Source: JBILCM01 sp044353165 (lineage in GTDB: Bacteria; Bacillota; Bacilli; Paenibacillales; YIM-B00363). Taken from it: a stretch of DNA of 25,391 nt. The position numbers and the translations under genes are program-made. Under the pieces are notes generated by a model, which worked only from the letters and a program-made list of their open reading frames with translations, had not been told where the DNA came from and did no database searches. Below are positions 1-6,370 of this stretch, in pieces (the stretch's first letter is position 1; the number at the start of each line of letters is the position of its first letter). The stretch covers positions 1 through 25,391 of the forward strand of contig JBILCM010000033.1 of NCBI GenBank assembly GCA_044353165.1, written 5' to 3'.

Positions 1-528
1 CATGGATTATGGACCAAAGGGTTGCCTTGTTTTCAATCCGCTTATCATGTCCCCATGCTCATTCAGTGGCCACAAGGTGCAGTCCAAACCGGAAGAACGG
101 TGGAGCAATATGCGAGTTTGGCCGATGTGGGTCCCACCCTTCTTGAGATGGCCGGTGTGGAAGTGGAGCGCAACTTCGCCGGACGAAGCTTGGTGCCGTT
201 CATGAGGAATGAACAACCGGCGAACTGGCGTGATGCGATGTTCACCCAGTCCAATGGGAATGAACTGTACGGCATCCAACGTTCCGTAACGACGAAGGAA
301 TGGAAGTATGTCTACAATGGATTCGATTTCGATGAGTTGTATCATCTGAGTGAAGATCCAGACGAGATGCACAACGTGATTGGCGATCCACAATATCAAC
401 CCATTGTCAAAGAATTGTGCACGCGCATGTGGCAATTCGCTTACGCGCATGATGATGTGTGCATTAATCCTTACATTATGGTTGGGCACGCACCATACGG
501 TCCAGGGATTGCATTCCAAAACAAATAA
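1..528 (+). CDS. Sulfatase, C-terminal part (5' truncated by window)
   Basis: The open frame runs in from base 1, so the first Met-like codon at 22 is not the start. It would hydrolyse a sulfate ester on a carbohydrate or aryl substrate; the exact substrate cannot be read. The visible part begins at HGLWTKGLPCFQ, which fits the region after the metal-binding DH motif of the sulfatase fold. It continues with HVPMLIQWP, the SLADVGPTLLEMAG helix and a C-terminal subdomain with YGIQRSVTTKEWKYVYNG and DELYHLSEDPDE, all typical of family members. The catalytic Cys/Ser-x-Pro-x-Arg motif would lie upstream of the window, so activity cannot be judged. It ends at TAA 526-528, just before a strong hairpin. 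It is more G+C-rich than the following genes, and a second unrelated-looking sulfatase sits at the other end of the window. Confidence 0.9.
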   Translation, partial: HGLWTKGLPCFQSAYHVPMLIQWPQGAVQTGRTVEQYASLADVGPTLLEMAGVEVERNFAGRSLVPFMRNEQPANWRDAMFTQSNGNELYGIQRSVTTKEWKYVYNGFDFDELYHLSEDPDEMHNVIGDPQYQPIVKELCTRMWQFAYAHDDVCINPYIMVGHAPYGPGIAFQNK

Positions 529-551
529 ACAGTTGAACTTTGTGTTATTCG

Positions 552-581
552 TAGGCTCGCTTGGTCATCCAAGCGAGCCTA
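552..581 (+). terminator. Hairpin after the sulfatase gene (terminator-like)
   Basis: This is a perfect 13-bp inverted repeat (552-564 with 569-581) around a 4-base loop TCAT, 23 bases after the sulfatase stop. The G+C-rich stem fits transcription termination, but no clear T-run follows, so it may stop RNA polymerase only weakly or protect the 3' end. Its right arm is also the first part of the duplicated segment seen again at 6221. Confidence 0.55.
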
Positions 582-700
582 TATTGATTGCAAAGGATCT
601 ATAGCCGATTTTGACCAAATGGTACTTATTTATGTCCATCGTATAACTGAAATCGACATGGAATGCAGTTAGAATTAGTGTAAGCGTTTTATTTGATAAT
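569..700 (+). repeat. Direct repeat copy A (regulatory segment upstream of the hydrolase trio)
   Basis: These 132 bases recur at 6221-6351. By hand alignment there are about 11 mismatches and one 1-base gap, roughly 91% identity. The copy begins at the right arm of the hairpin at 552-581 and ends just after a cre-like box. It forms most of the leader of the first trio gene, which starts at 744. The remaining gap 701-729 shows nothing recognisable. A TTGACC at 611-616 is present in both copies, but no well-spaced -10 box was found. Confidence 0.85.
679..692 (+). promoter_or_regulatory. cre-like box (CcpA catabolite repression site), copy A
   Basis: TGTAAGCGTTTTAT matches the Bacillus cre consensus TGWAARCGYTWNCW at 13 of 14 positions. 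It lies about 50 bases before the GTG at 744 and is preserved in the duplicated segment at 6331. In Bacillota such boxes let CcpA repress sugar-catabolism genes when preferred sugars are present. Binding here is inferred. Confidence 0.55.
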
Positions 701-743
701 GAGATTAACAAGGGTTATGAAACATGAATAGGAGGCTTACAAT

Positions 744-1904
744 GTGAAAAATCGTTTCAACATTATTGTAGCGCGTGTTTTCATTTTAATCATGGTAGCT
801 ACTATGTTTGTGGGATTCATACAAGATGCGGATGCAGAAAAAGCGGCTATGCTGACAGAAAAAAATCAACCGATTAAAGTAATCATTAATGGAAGGGGCA
901 TTGATTTTGTAGACCAAAATCCACAAGTTATCAATGGGAGGACACTCGTTCCCATGAGAAAAATATTCGAAGAGCTTGGCGCTGCAATTTCGTGGGATGA
1001 TGCGACAAAAACAGTAACAGCCATTAAAGGAGACATCGTCATCCAATTAACAATAGGAAATAAGAAAGTGAACGTAAATGGAGTAGACCAAGTGTTAGAT
1101 GTTCCTGGAACCATAGTCAATGGAAGAACAATGGTACCCCTCCGATTTGTTTCAGAAGGTTTAAAATCCAAAGTCGATTGGGATAGCAGGACAAGAACAG
1201 TCGTCATTGTTGATGACAAATTGACGTCAACTATTGAAACAGGTTCATTCGAAGAGGAAGCCTATAAACATACATGGACAACTGATAGTGTAAACGGTCT
1301 GCCCAATATGTTGATTTTGGGGGATTCTATTTCAATTGGTTATACAAATGAAGTGGCAGATCATCTAAAAGGTAAAGTAAATGTATTTAGAGCAGTTTAT
1401 CCTGATGGACAGCCTGATAATACGCAAGATACTGGCAAGGGTGTTAGAGATTTAGAAAAATGGCTTGGTAATACAAAATGGCATATTGTTCATTTTAATT
1501 TTGGGTTACACGATTTAAAAAGGGTAACACCTGAATTGGGGACTCGTTCTAATGATCCAACAGTGCCGCCTTACACATCGTTAGAAAATTATAAAAAAAA
1601 CCTAAAGACAATTGTTGAAAGGCTTAAAAAAACCGGTGCGAAATTAGTATTTGCTACGACGACACCTTATCCCGCCGGAACAATTCCTAGTCGTATCCCA
1701 GAAGATGCTGTGAAGTACAATCAAGTAGCAGTTGAAGTCATGAAGGAAAATGGTGTTATAATTAATGATTTTTATACAATATTTGTTGACAAGCTAGATA
1801 AATATCAAATGCCTTTAAATGTTCATTTTAATCCTGAAGGAAGATCGTATATGGCAGAAATTATATCTGATGTAGTTAAAGAAGTTCTTTCTATCCCTAA
1901 ATAA
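744..1904 (+). CDS. Secreted SGNH-type esterase with copper-amine-oxidase-N-like domain
   Basis: 386 residues. The GTG at 744 is chosen because AGGAGG at 730-735 lies 8 bases upstream and the overlapping ATG at 742 is followed at once by TGA. Residues 1-31 look like a signal peptide ending DADA. Residues about 44-157 form a copper-amine-oxidase N-terminal-like domain (PF07833 type) with two NGRT-VP-R half-motifs; in this group it is thought to serve wall or surface attachment, not copper chemistry. Residues about 187-386 are an SGNH/GDSL hydrolase: GDS with Ser195, a GLHD block with His256, and a late VHF with His361. The usual Asp three residues before the final His is not evident (Leu). It probably removes acyl groups from a polysaccharide outside the cell. 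First of three related genes; a terminator-like hairpin follows. Confidence 0.8.
   Translation: MKNRFNIIVARVFILIMVATMFVGFIQDADAEKAAMLTEKNQPIKVIINGRGIDFVDQNPQVINGRTLVPMRKIFEELGAAISWDDATKTVTAIKGDIVIQLTIGNKKVNVNGVDQVLDVPGTIVNGRTMVPLRFVSEGLKSKVDWDSRTRTVVIVDDKLTSTIETGSFEEEAYKHTWTTDSVNGLPNMLILGDSISIGYTNEVADHLKGKVNVFRAVYPDGQPDNTQDTGKGVRDLEKWLGNTKWHIVHFNFGLHDLKRVTPELGTRSNDPTVPPYTSLENYKKNLKTIVERLKKTGAKLVFATTTPYPAGTIPSRIPEDAVKYNQVAVEVMKENGVIINDFYTIFVDKLDKYQMPLNVHFNPEGRSYMAEIISDVVKEVLSIPK
826..1218 (+). repeat. Copper-amine-oxidase-N-like domain repeat, unit 1
   Basis: A 393-base coding repeat shared without indels with 2116-2508 (about 11 differences by hand, roughly 97% identity) and with 4664-5056. 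Identity to unit 3 is patchy: 885-1018 has 3 differences in 134 and 1095-1214 has 3 in 120, while the 76 bases between differ at about 21 positions. Confidence 0.9.
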
Positions 1905-1940
1905 ATGAAACCATGAAAATATAACGGAAATCATACACCC

Positions 1941-1982
1941 AAATCCTCGATCAGACCGAGGAGGATTTATGTTAGATTTTTT
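1941..1982 (+). terminator. Likely rho-independent terminator between the first and second trio genes
   Basis: AAATCCTC (1941-1948) pairs with GAGGATTT (1961-1968); an alternative inner pairing CCTCG/CGAGG also exists. A run of six T follows at 1977-1982. It sits 36 bases after the stop at 1904. It implies that the second gene may be transcribed separately or at reduced level. A TTGACA occurs at 1994-1999, but no -10 box stands at proper spacing. Confidence 0.5.
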
Positions 1983-2033
1983 GCAATCATGTCTTGACAG
2001 CCGAGGACATTACATTCAAAGGAGGCTTACGAT

Positions 2034-4550
2034 GTGAAAAAACCTTTCAACATTTTTTTAGTGTGTGTATTCACTTTATCAATGGTAGCTAGTACGTTTT
2101 TAAGTTCAACACAATATGCGGATGCAGAAAAAGCGGCTATGCTGACAGAAAAAAATCAACCGATTAAAGTAATCATTAATGGAAGGGGCATTGATTTTGT
2201 AGACCAAAATCCACAAGTCATCAATGGGAGGACGCTCGTTCCCATGCGAAAAATATTCGAAGAGCTGGGTGCTGCAATTTCGTGGGATGATGCGACAAAA
2301 ACAGTAACAGCCATTAAGGGAGACATCGTCATACAATTAACAATAGGAAATAAGAAAGTGAATGTAAATGGAGTAGACCAAGTGTTAGATGTTCCTGGAA
2401 CCATAGTCAATGGAAGAACGATGGTACCCCTTCGATTTGTTTCAGAAGGTTTAAAATCCAAAGTCGATTGGGATAGCGGGACAAGAACAGTCGTCATTGT
2501 TGATGACAGTGAACCACCCGGCAATATGGGGAATAGACCTGTTTTAATTTCGCCATCCAATAATTCTAACATAACTGATTTTGCATTAAGTTTCCTGTGG
2601 ATTACATACAAAAACAATATAAAATATGAAATCCAATATGCAAGAAATGCAGACTTTAGTGATTATAAAGTATTCAATGTAACGAGAGATTCAGTAGAAA
2701 TTCAAAAAAGCACGTTACTTTCTCATTATTTACCGCGGGAATTATTTGAAATAGGCGAATGGTACTGGCGTGTTCGAGGAGTTGATGATCCTCAAAACCC
2801 ATCTGAGTGGTCAGAAAAAACAAAATTTACTATTAATAATGATCATTCAAAGAAGCAGTTACAATTTAAAGTTTCAAATGAAAATCCGATATTTTTAGCC
2901 GAAACATTCTCTGATAATGCTCCACTAAATGGTTATGCAAGCTTTGTCCCAGAAGATATAAAAAATAATTTTGTAGTTGTTGTAAATCGAAAAGGATATA
3001 ATTTACCAATTAAACAAGTACTACAACCATTAATCGATAAAAAGATTTACCATACAGTTTTTTATTCAGGTGCTACAAATAGACTTATTCTACTATCTGA
3101 GCTAGAAGAACTTTTCCAAAGCGACCCATATATTATTGGTGTCGTACATGGTGAAGAATTTTGGCAATTTGGTGGAAGAGTCAAAAGCCAGTCAGAAGAA
3201 GCCTTAAAAAGAGAGATCCAGCTCTGTGCAAAATATGGAAAATTATTTTTCTGGGGTGATGGAAATACGCCAAGATTTTTTAATTATCAACAAATATTTG
3301 GTGATCCATCTTGGCAAAAGGTTTTAACAGAGAATGCACAATATATAAATTTAGCTTTTAAGACAAACTTCACTTGGAAACCATACACTTCAAATGGGGC
3401 TTTATTTGGAGCTTGGTTATTAGGAATGTACGATCATTATGGAATTTGGCATGAACCTTGGTACTGGGCAAAAGCAGGTTTCGGGAATGGGCTTGGTACA
3501 CAAGCGCCAACTTTAGATGCAGATAGCCCGAAAGGTTCTTCAGAACAACCACCAATAATTTGGGAACAAATATTTCTTAATTCACTTGTTCAAGGAGCAT
3601 CTGTATTCCATATACAAGGTCAAATTACTATACCACGCACGTATGATCCTCAACAACATGCACATCATCCTGCAATATGGGATAGGTCTGGTAATAAGAC
3701 AGCAACATGGGATAACTATTTATATCCTTTCATAAAGGATGTTATAAATAAAAAACTTGTGCCAACAAAAGAACAAGTGTTGCAAAATGTCAAAATAGCT
3801 ATTACACAAGAAAGTCTATTAAAAGGAAACGAAGATAGAAAAATGGGCGTCAGTCCCACAGATCCTAATTTCCCATACTATTACACTGTTATGGATCCGC
3901 TTTATAGAGGGACATATGGGTTTGATGTTAGTGAAGATGGCTTCGCGATAATGGCCAGTGGAAATATATTAAGGAAGTACAAAGGTGGAGCGAATGAGAT
4001 TGAACCGCCTGTTCCATATAGAGGCGGTCTTGACTACGAGATACTGCCTAATAATACGAAGTATTATTTCTTCCCACTTCTACCTTATGGTACAAATAAG
4101 TTATTCGACAAAACCATTCTTGATATTAAAGACCTGCAAGATGTAAATACAGTAACCCAAACATTTGATAAATATTATGAGAAAAAATTTGAAGGGAATG
4201 CAGGAGTACATGTAGTGGGGGATATATTCACAATTATGTCTACTCATGAAAACAAGGATATCTCACAAGATTATAAGATCCCATTGCATAAAGATGTTGT
4301 AAAGAGTATTTTCGGAAAAGTAGGACCTCATATGTATATAGTTGGAAAGAAAATGAGCGATGATACTGTATGGATAAAAACTAACGCACAATATAAAGAG
4401 AGAGTTACTCAAATTAAGTTGGAGTGTTTCTCGAAACCCCGTATAATTACATCCAAAAATGTTGAAAGTGTTTGGGATGAGGCCAAAAAAACAGTAACTT
4501 TAAACATTAGGAATACGAATGCTCCGACGACTATTGAGATAAAAAAATAA
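2034..4550 (+). CDS. Secreted multidomain glycosidase, GH98-like, with copper-amine-oxidase-N-like domain
   Basis: 838 residues. GTG at 2034 has AAGGAGG at 2019-2025 and the same ATGTGA arrangement as its sisters. Residues 1-31 are a signal peptide, different from that of its neighbours. Residues about 44-157 are the shared N-terminal domain. Residues about 165-270 are a fibronectin-III-like module with WYWRVRGVD. From about 290 a large catalytic region follows: GYNLPIKQVLQPLIDKK, an acidic GVVHGEEFW (Glu374, Glu375), LFFWGDGN and QGASVFHIQGQITI. Then comes a C-terminal part with LDYEILPN, KYYFFPLLPYG and GDIFTIMST. This order resembles glycoside hydrolase family 98 (catalytic plus C-terminal domain; known members are endo-beta-galactosidases on blood-group glycans and some xylanases). 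The assignment is from memory of family features, so substrate is unknown. Strongly A+T-rich. The next gene follows after 31 bases, probably co-transcribed. Confidence 0.6.
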   Translation: MKKPFNIFLVCVFTLSMVASTFLSSTQYADAEKAAMLTEKNQPIKVIINGRGIDFVDQNPQVINGRTLVPMRKIFEELGAAISWDDATKTVTAIKGDIVIQLTIGNKKVNVNGVDQVLDVPGTIVNGRTMVPLRFVSEGLKSKVDWDSGTRTVVIVDDSEPPGNMGNRPVLISPSNNSNITDFALSFLWITYKNNIKYEIQYARNADFSDYKVFNVTRDSVEIQKSTLLSHYLPRELFEIGEWYWRVRGVDDPQNPSEWSEKTKFTINNDHSKKQLQFKVSNENPIFLAETFSDNAPLNGYASFVPEDIKNNFVVVVNRKGYNLPIKQVLQPLIDKKIYHTVFYSGATNRLILLSELEELFQSDPYIIGVVHGEEFWQFGGRVKSQSEEALKREIQLCAKYGKLFFWGDGNTPRFFNYQQIFGDPSWQKVLTENAQYINLAFKTNFTWKPYTSNGALFGAWLLGMYDHYGIWHEPWYWAKAGFGNGLGTQAPTLDADSPKGSSEQPPIIWEQIFLNSLVQGASVFHIQGQITIPRTYDPQQHAHHPAIWDRSGNKTATWDNYLYPFIKDVINKKLVPTKEQVLQNVKIAITQESLLKGNEDRKMGVSPTDPNFPYYYTVMDPLYRGTYGFDVSEDGFAIMASGNILRKYKGGANEIEPPVPYRGGLDYEILPNNTKYYFFPLLPYGTNKLFDKTILDIKDLQDVNTVTQTFDKYYEKKFEGNAGVHVVGDIFTIMSTHENKDISQDYKIPLHKDVVKSIFGKVGPHMYIVGKKMSDDTVWIKTNAQYKERVTQIKLECFSKPRIITSKNVESVWDEAKKTVTLNIRNTNAPTTIEIKK
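2116..2508 (+). repeat. Copper-amine-oxidase-N-like domain repeat, unit 2
   Basis: 393 bases nearly identical to 826-1218. The identity starts at the end of the signal-peptide coding part and stops where the proteins diverge, so only the domain is shared. The following bases encoding SEPP are shared with unit 3 rather than unit 1. Confidence 0.9.
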
Positions 4551-4581
4551 GTGACAGATAAACCCATTGGAGGTTTACAAT

Positions 4582-6216
4582 GTGAAAAATCGTCTCAACA
4601 TTATTTTAGCGCGTGTTTTCATTGTATTCATGGTAGCTACTACGTTTGTGGGATTCATACAAGATGCGGATGGAGAAGCCGCGGCTATGCTGATCGAAAA
4701 TAAACAACCTATTTCGGTGATTATTAATGGAAGGGGCATTGATTTTGTAGACCAAAATCCACAAGTTATCAATGGGAGGACGCTCGTTCCCATGAGAAAA
4801 ATATTCGAAGAGCTTGGCGCTTCAATTTCGTGGGATGATGTGACAAAAACAGTAACCGCAATGAAAGGAAACATTGTAATACAATTAGTGATAGGCAATG
4901 AAAAAGCAAATGTTAATGGAGTGGATAAAATGTTAGATGTTCCTGGAACCATAGTCAATGGAAGAACAATGGTACCCCTCCGATTTGTTTCAGAAGGTTT
5001 AAAATCCAAAGTCGATTGGGATAGCGGCACAAGAACAGTCGTTATTGTTGATAATAGTGAACCACCAAGTCATAGCAGATACAATGTCTTAATCATCGGG
5101 GACGAAATAACGAGAACTTATTATAAGAGAATAGAATCAAATCTGCAGAAAGATGCCAATACACAGTTTATCCAAGCTACAGAGAATGGGATATTCAATG
5201 TTGGTGATTTACAGAACAAAATAAGTAAGATGAGGGTGAACTGGGACTTAATTCACTATGATTATGGACGGGATGCAATCCGGAATGGAGTTTCTATTGC
5301 TAATTACACCACATCGATTCGTGCGTTGATAACAAATTTAAATGCAATGGGTGCAAAAAAAATAATATTTGCTACAGCCATTCCTTTTAAAGATAACGAT
5401 CCGAATGAACCGCTTGTAGCACAATTTAACAATGTAGCTGTTAAAGAGATAAACAGCAAAACTACAGTCATAAATAATATGTACGAATATGTGAGAATCA
5501 GAAAGACAGATATGTTGGATGTTGCAGGAAATGGTTTAAACCAAGAAGGCAAAGAGCTTGCAGGTGATGTTGTTTCAACTAAAATTCTTGACACATTAGC
5601 ATCTAATGGTGGCACTAGTGATAATATCCCGTATATAGCTATATTGGGTGATTCGATTTCTGGTGGATATAATCTTCCGCTTCGTGGTGAAATGCAAGGA
5701 ATTGCCGAAGTTATACATGGTGCCACAGGATTTAACAGAGTGAACGATTGGGCAAAAATTGTGTATGACTATGTTACTAAAGTTGAGAATGAAAGAGGAA
5801 TAAAATTCTCGGTCATTCATTTTAATTGGGGTCTTCACGCACTAAAGTACATAACCGATGATGGAAAACTTGCAACGCCAAAGACGGGCACACAATGCGT
5901 TCCGATTGAAAAATACGGTCAGGAACTTGAAAAATTAGTGTTAGAGTTAAAGAAAACAGGTGCTAAGCTAGTCTGGGCGAACACAACTTATTTTTTAGAT
6001 GGGAATACTTGGGGAGTCCAATCAGATGTTGTTTTATACAATGAGGTAGCCGACAAGATCATGAAAAAGCACAATATTCCTACAAACAATTTGTACGATT
6101 TGGTAAAGAATGAATTTGTTAAAGAAGATTGGCAAGGACCGGTACATTTTGCATCAAGTGGTTATCAAAAATTGGCTAGGCAAATTGCCAACACTTTAAA
6201 TGTGAAGAAGGATTAA
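4582..6216 (+). CDS. Secreted tandem SGNH protein: degenerate first module, intact second module
   Basis: 544 residues from GTG at 4582; TGGAGG at 4568-4573 lies 8 bases upstream, and both sisters use the same GTG, so the longer frame from TTG 4567 is rejected. It has a signal peptide (about 31 residues, 94% identical at DNA level to that of the first gene), the shared copper-amine-oxidase-N-like domain, then two SGNH-fold modules. Module 1 (about residues 168-335) reads IIGDE where the catalytic GDS should be, has YDYGRDA in place of FNFGLHD, and NGLNQEG in place of the VHF block. It therefore lacks Ser and His and should be inactive. Module 2 (about 350-544) keeps ILGDSIS, FNWGLHALK and GPVHFASSGY, although the Asp before the last His is again not evident. 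Likely an esterase acting on acylated surface or environmental glycans. Last gene of the trio; repeat copy B follows 4 bases after the stop. Confidence 0.78.
   Translation: MKNRLNIILARVFIVFMVATTFVGFIQDADGEAAAMLIENKQPISVIINGRGIDFVDQNPQVINGRTLVPMRKIFEELGASISWDDVTKTVTAMKGNIVIQLVIGNEKANVNGVDKMLDVPGTIVNGRTMVPLRFVSEGLKSKVDWDSGTRTVVIVDNSEPPSHSRYNVLIIGDEITRTYYKRIESNLQKDANTQFIQATENGIFNVGDLQNKISKMRVNWDLIHYDYGRDAIRNGVSIANYTTSIRALITNLNAMGAKKIIFATAIPFKDNDPNEPLVAQFNNVAVKEINSKTTVINNMYEYVRIRKTDMLDVAGNGLNQEGKELAGDVVSTKILDTLASNGGTSDNIPYIAILGDSISGGYNLPLRGEMQGIAEVIHGATGFNRVNDWAKIVYDYVTKVENERGIKFSVIHFNWGLHALKYITDDGKLATPKTGTQCVPIEKYGQELEKLVLELKKTGAKLVWANTTYFLDGNTWGVQSDVVLYNEVADKIMKKHNIPTNNLYDLVKNEFVKEDWQGPVHFASSGYQKLARQIANTLNVKKD
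4664..5056 (+). repeat. Copper-amine-oxidase-N-like domain repeat, unit 3
   Basis: Same 393-base length as units 1 and 2. Two blocks (4723-4856 and 4933-5052) are 97-98% identical to unit 1, whereas 4857-4932 is only about 72% identical and the first ~59 bases are also diverged. The conserved blocks coincide with the two NGRT-VP-R half-motifs. Confidence 0.88.
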
Positions 6217-6220
6217 TCAC

Positions 6221-6351
6221 CCAAGCGAGCCTATATTGATTGCAAAGAATCAATTGCCAATATTGACCAAATCGTACTTATTTATGTCCATCGTGTAACT
6301 GAAATCGACATGGAACGCAGTTATGATTGGTGTAAGCGTTTTATTTATAAT
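6221..6351 (+). repeat. Direct repeat copy B (regulatory segment upstream of the lipoprotein gene)
   Basis: 131 bases matching 569-700 at about 91% by hand. It starts with CCAAGCGAGCCTA, the right arm of the hairpin at 552-581, but the left arm is absent here: the preceding bases belong to the trio's last codons. It ends just before the AAAGGGAGG ribosome site of the lipoprotein gene. The two copies thus bracket 701-6220 exactly. Confidence 0.85.
6331..6344 (+). promoter_or_regulatory. cre-like box, copy B
   Basis: TGTAAGCGTTTTAT is identical to 679-692 and lies 26 bases before the lipoprotein ATG, directly upstream of its ribosome site. This is a common place for cre sites ahead of sugar-binding lipoprotein genes. 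Control by CcpA is inferred. Confidence 0.58.
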
Positions 6352-6370
6352 AAAGGGAGGACAATTTTTC

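Noticed and set aside
866..1219. Minus-strand open frames opposite the shared N-terminal domains (also at 2156-2617 and 4575-5030)
   Set aside because: They repeat only because the plus-strand domain is repeated; no start signals and unlikely protein composition.
1994..1999. TTGACA as a -35 box for the second trio gene
   Set aside because: No TATAAT-like box at 16-18 bases; the nearest TACATT is only 11 bases away.
4567..4581. TTG start giving five extra residues to the third trio protein
   Set aside because: This codon overlaps the ribosome site, and both sister genes start at the equivalent GTG.
826..5056. The three 393-base repeats as an insertion sequence or CRISPR-like array
   Set aside because: They are in-frame protein domains without terminal inverted repeats, transposase or regular short spacers.
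744..6216. True copper amine oxidase function
   Set aside because: Only the N-terminal accessory-like domain is present; no catalytic amine oxidase domain with its topaquinone Tyr is seen.
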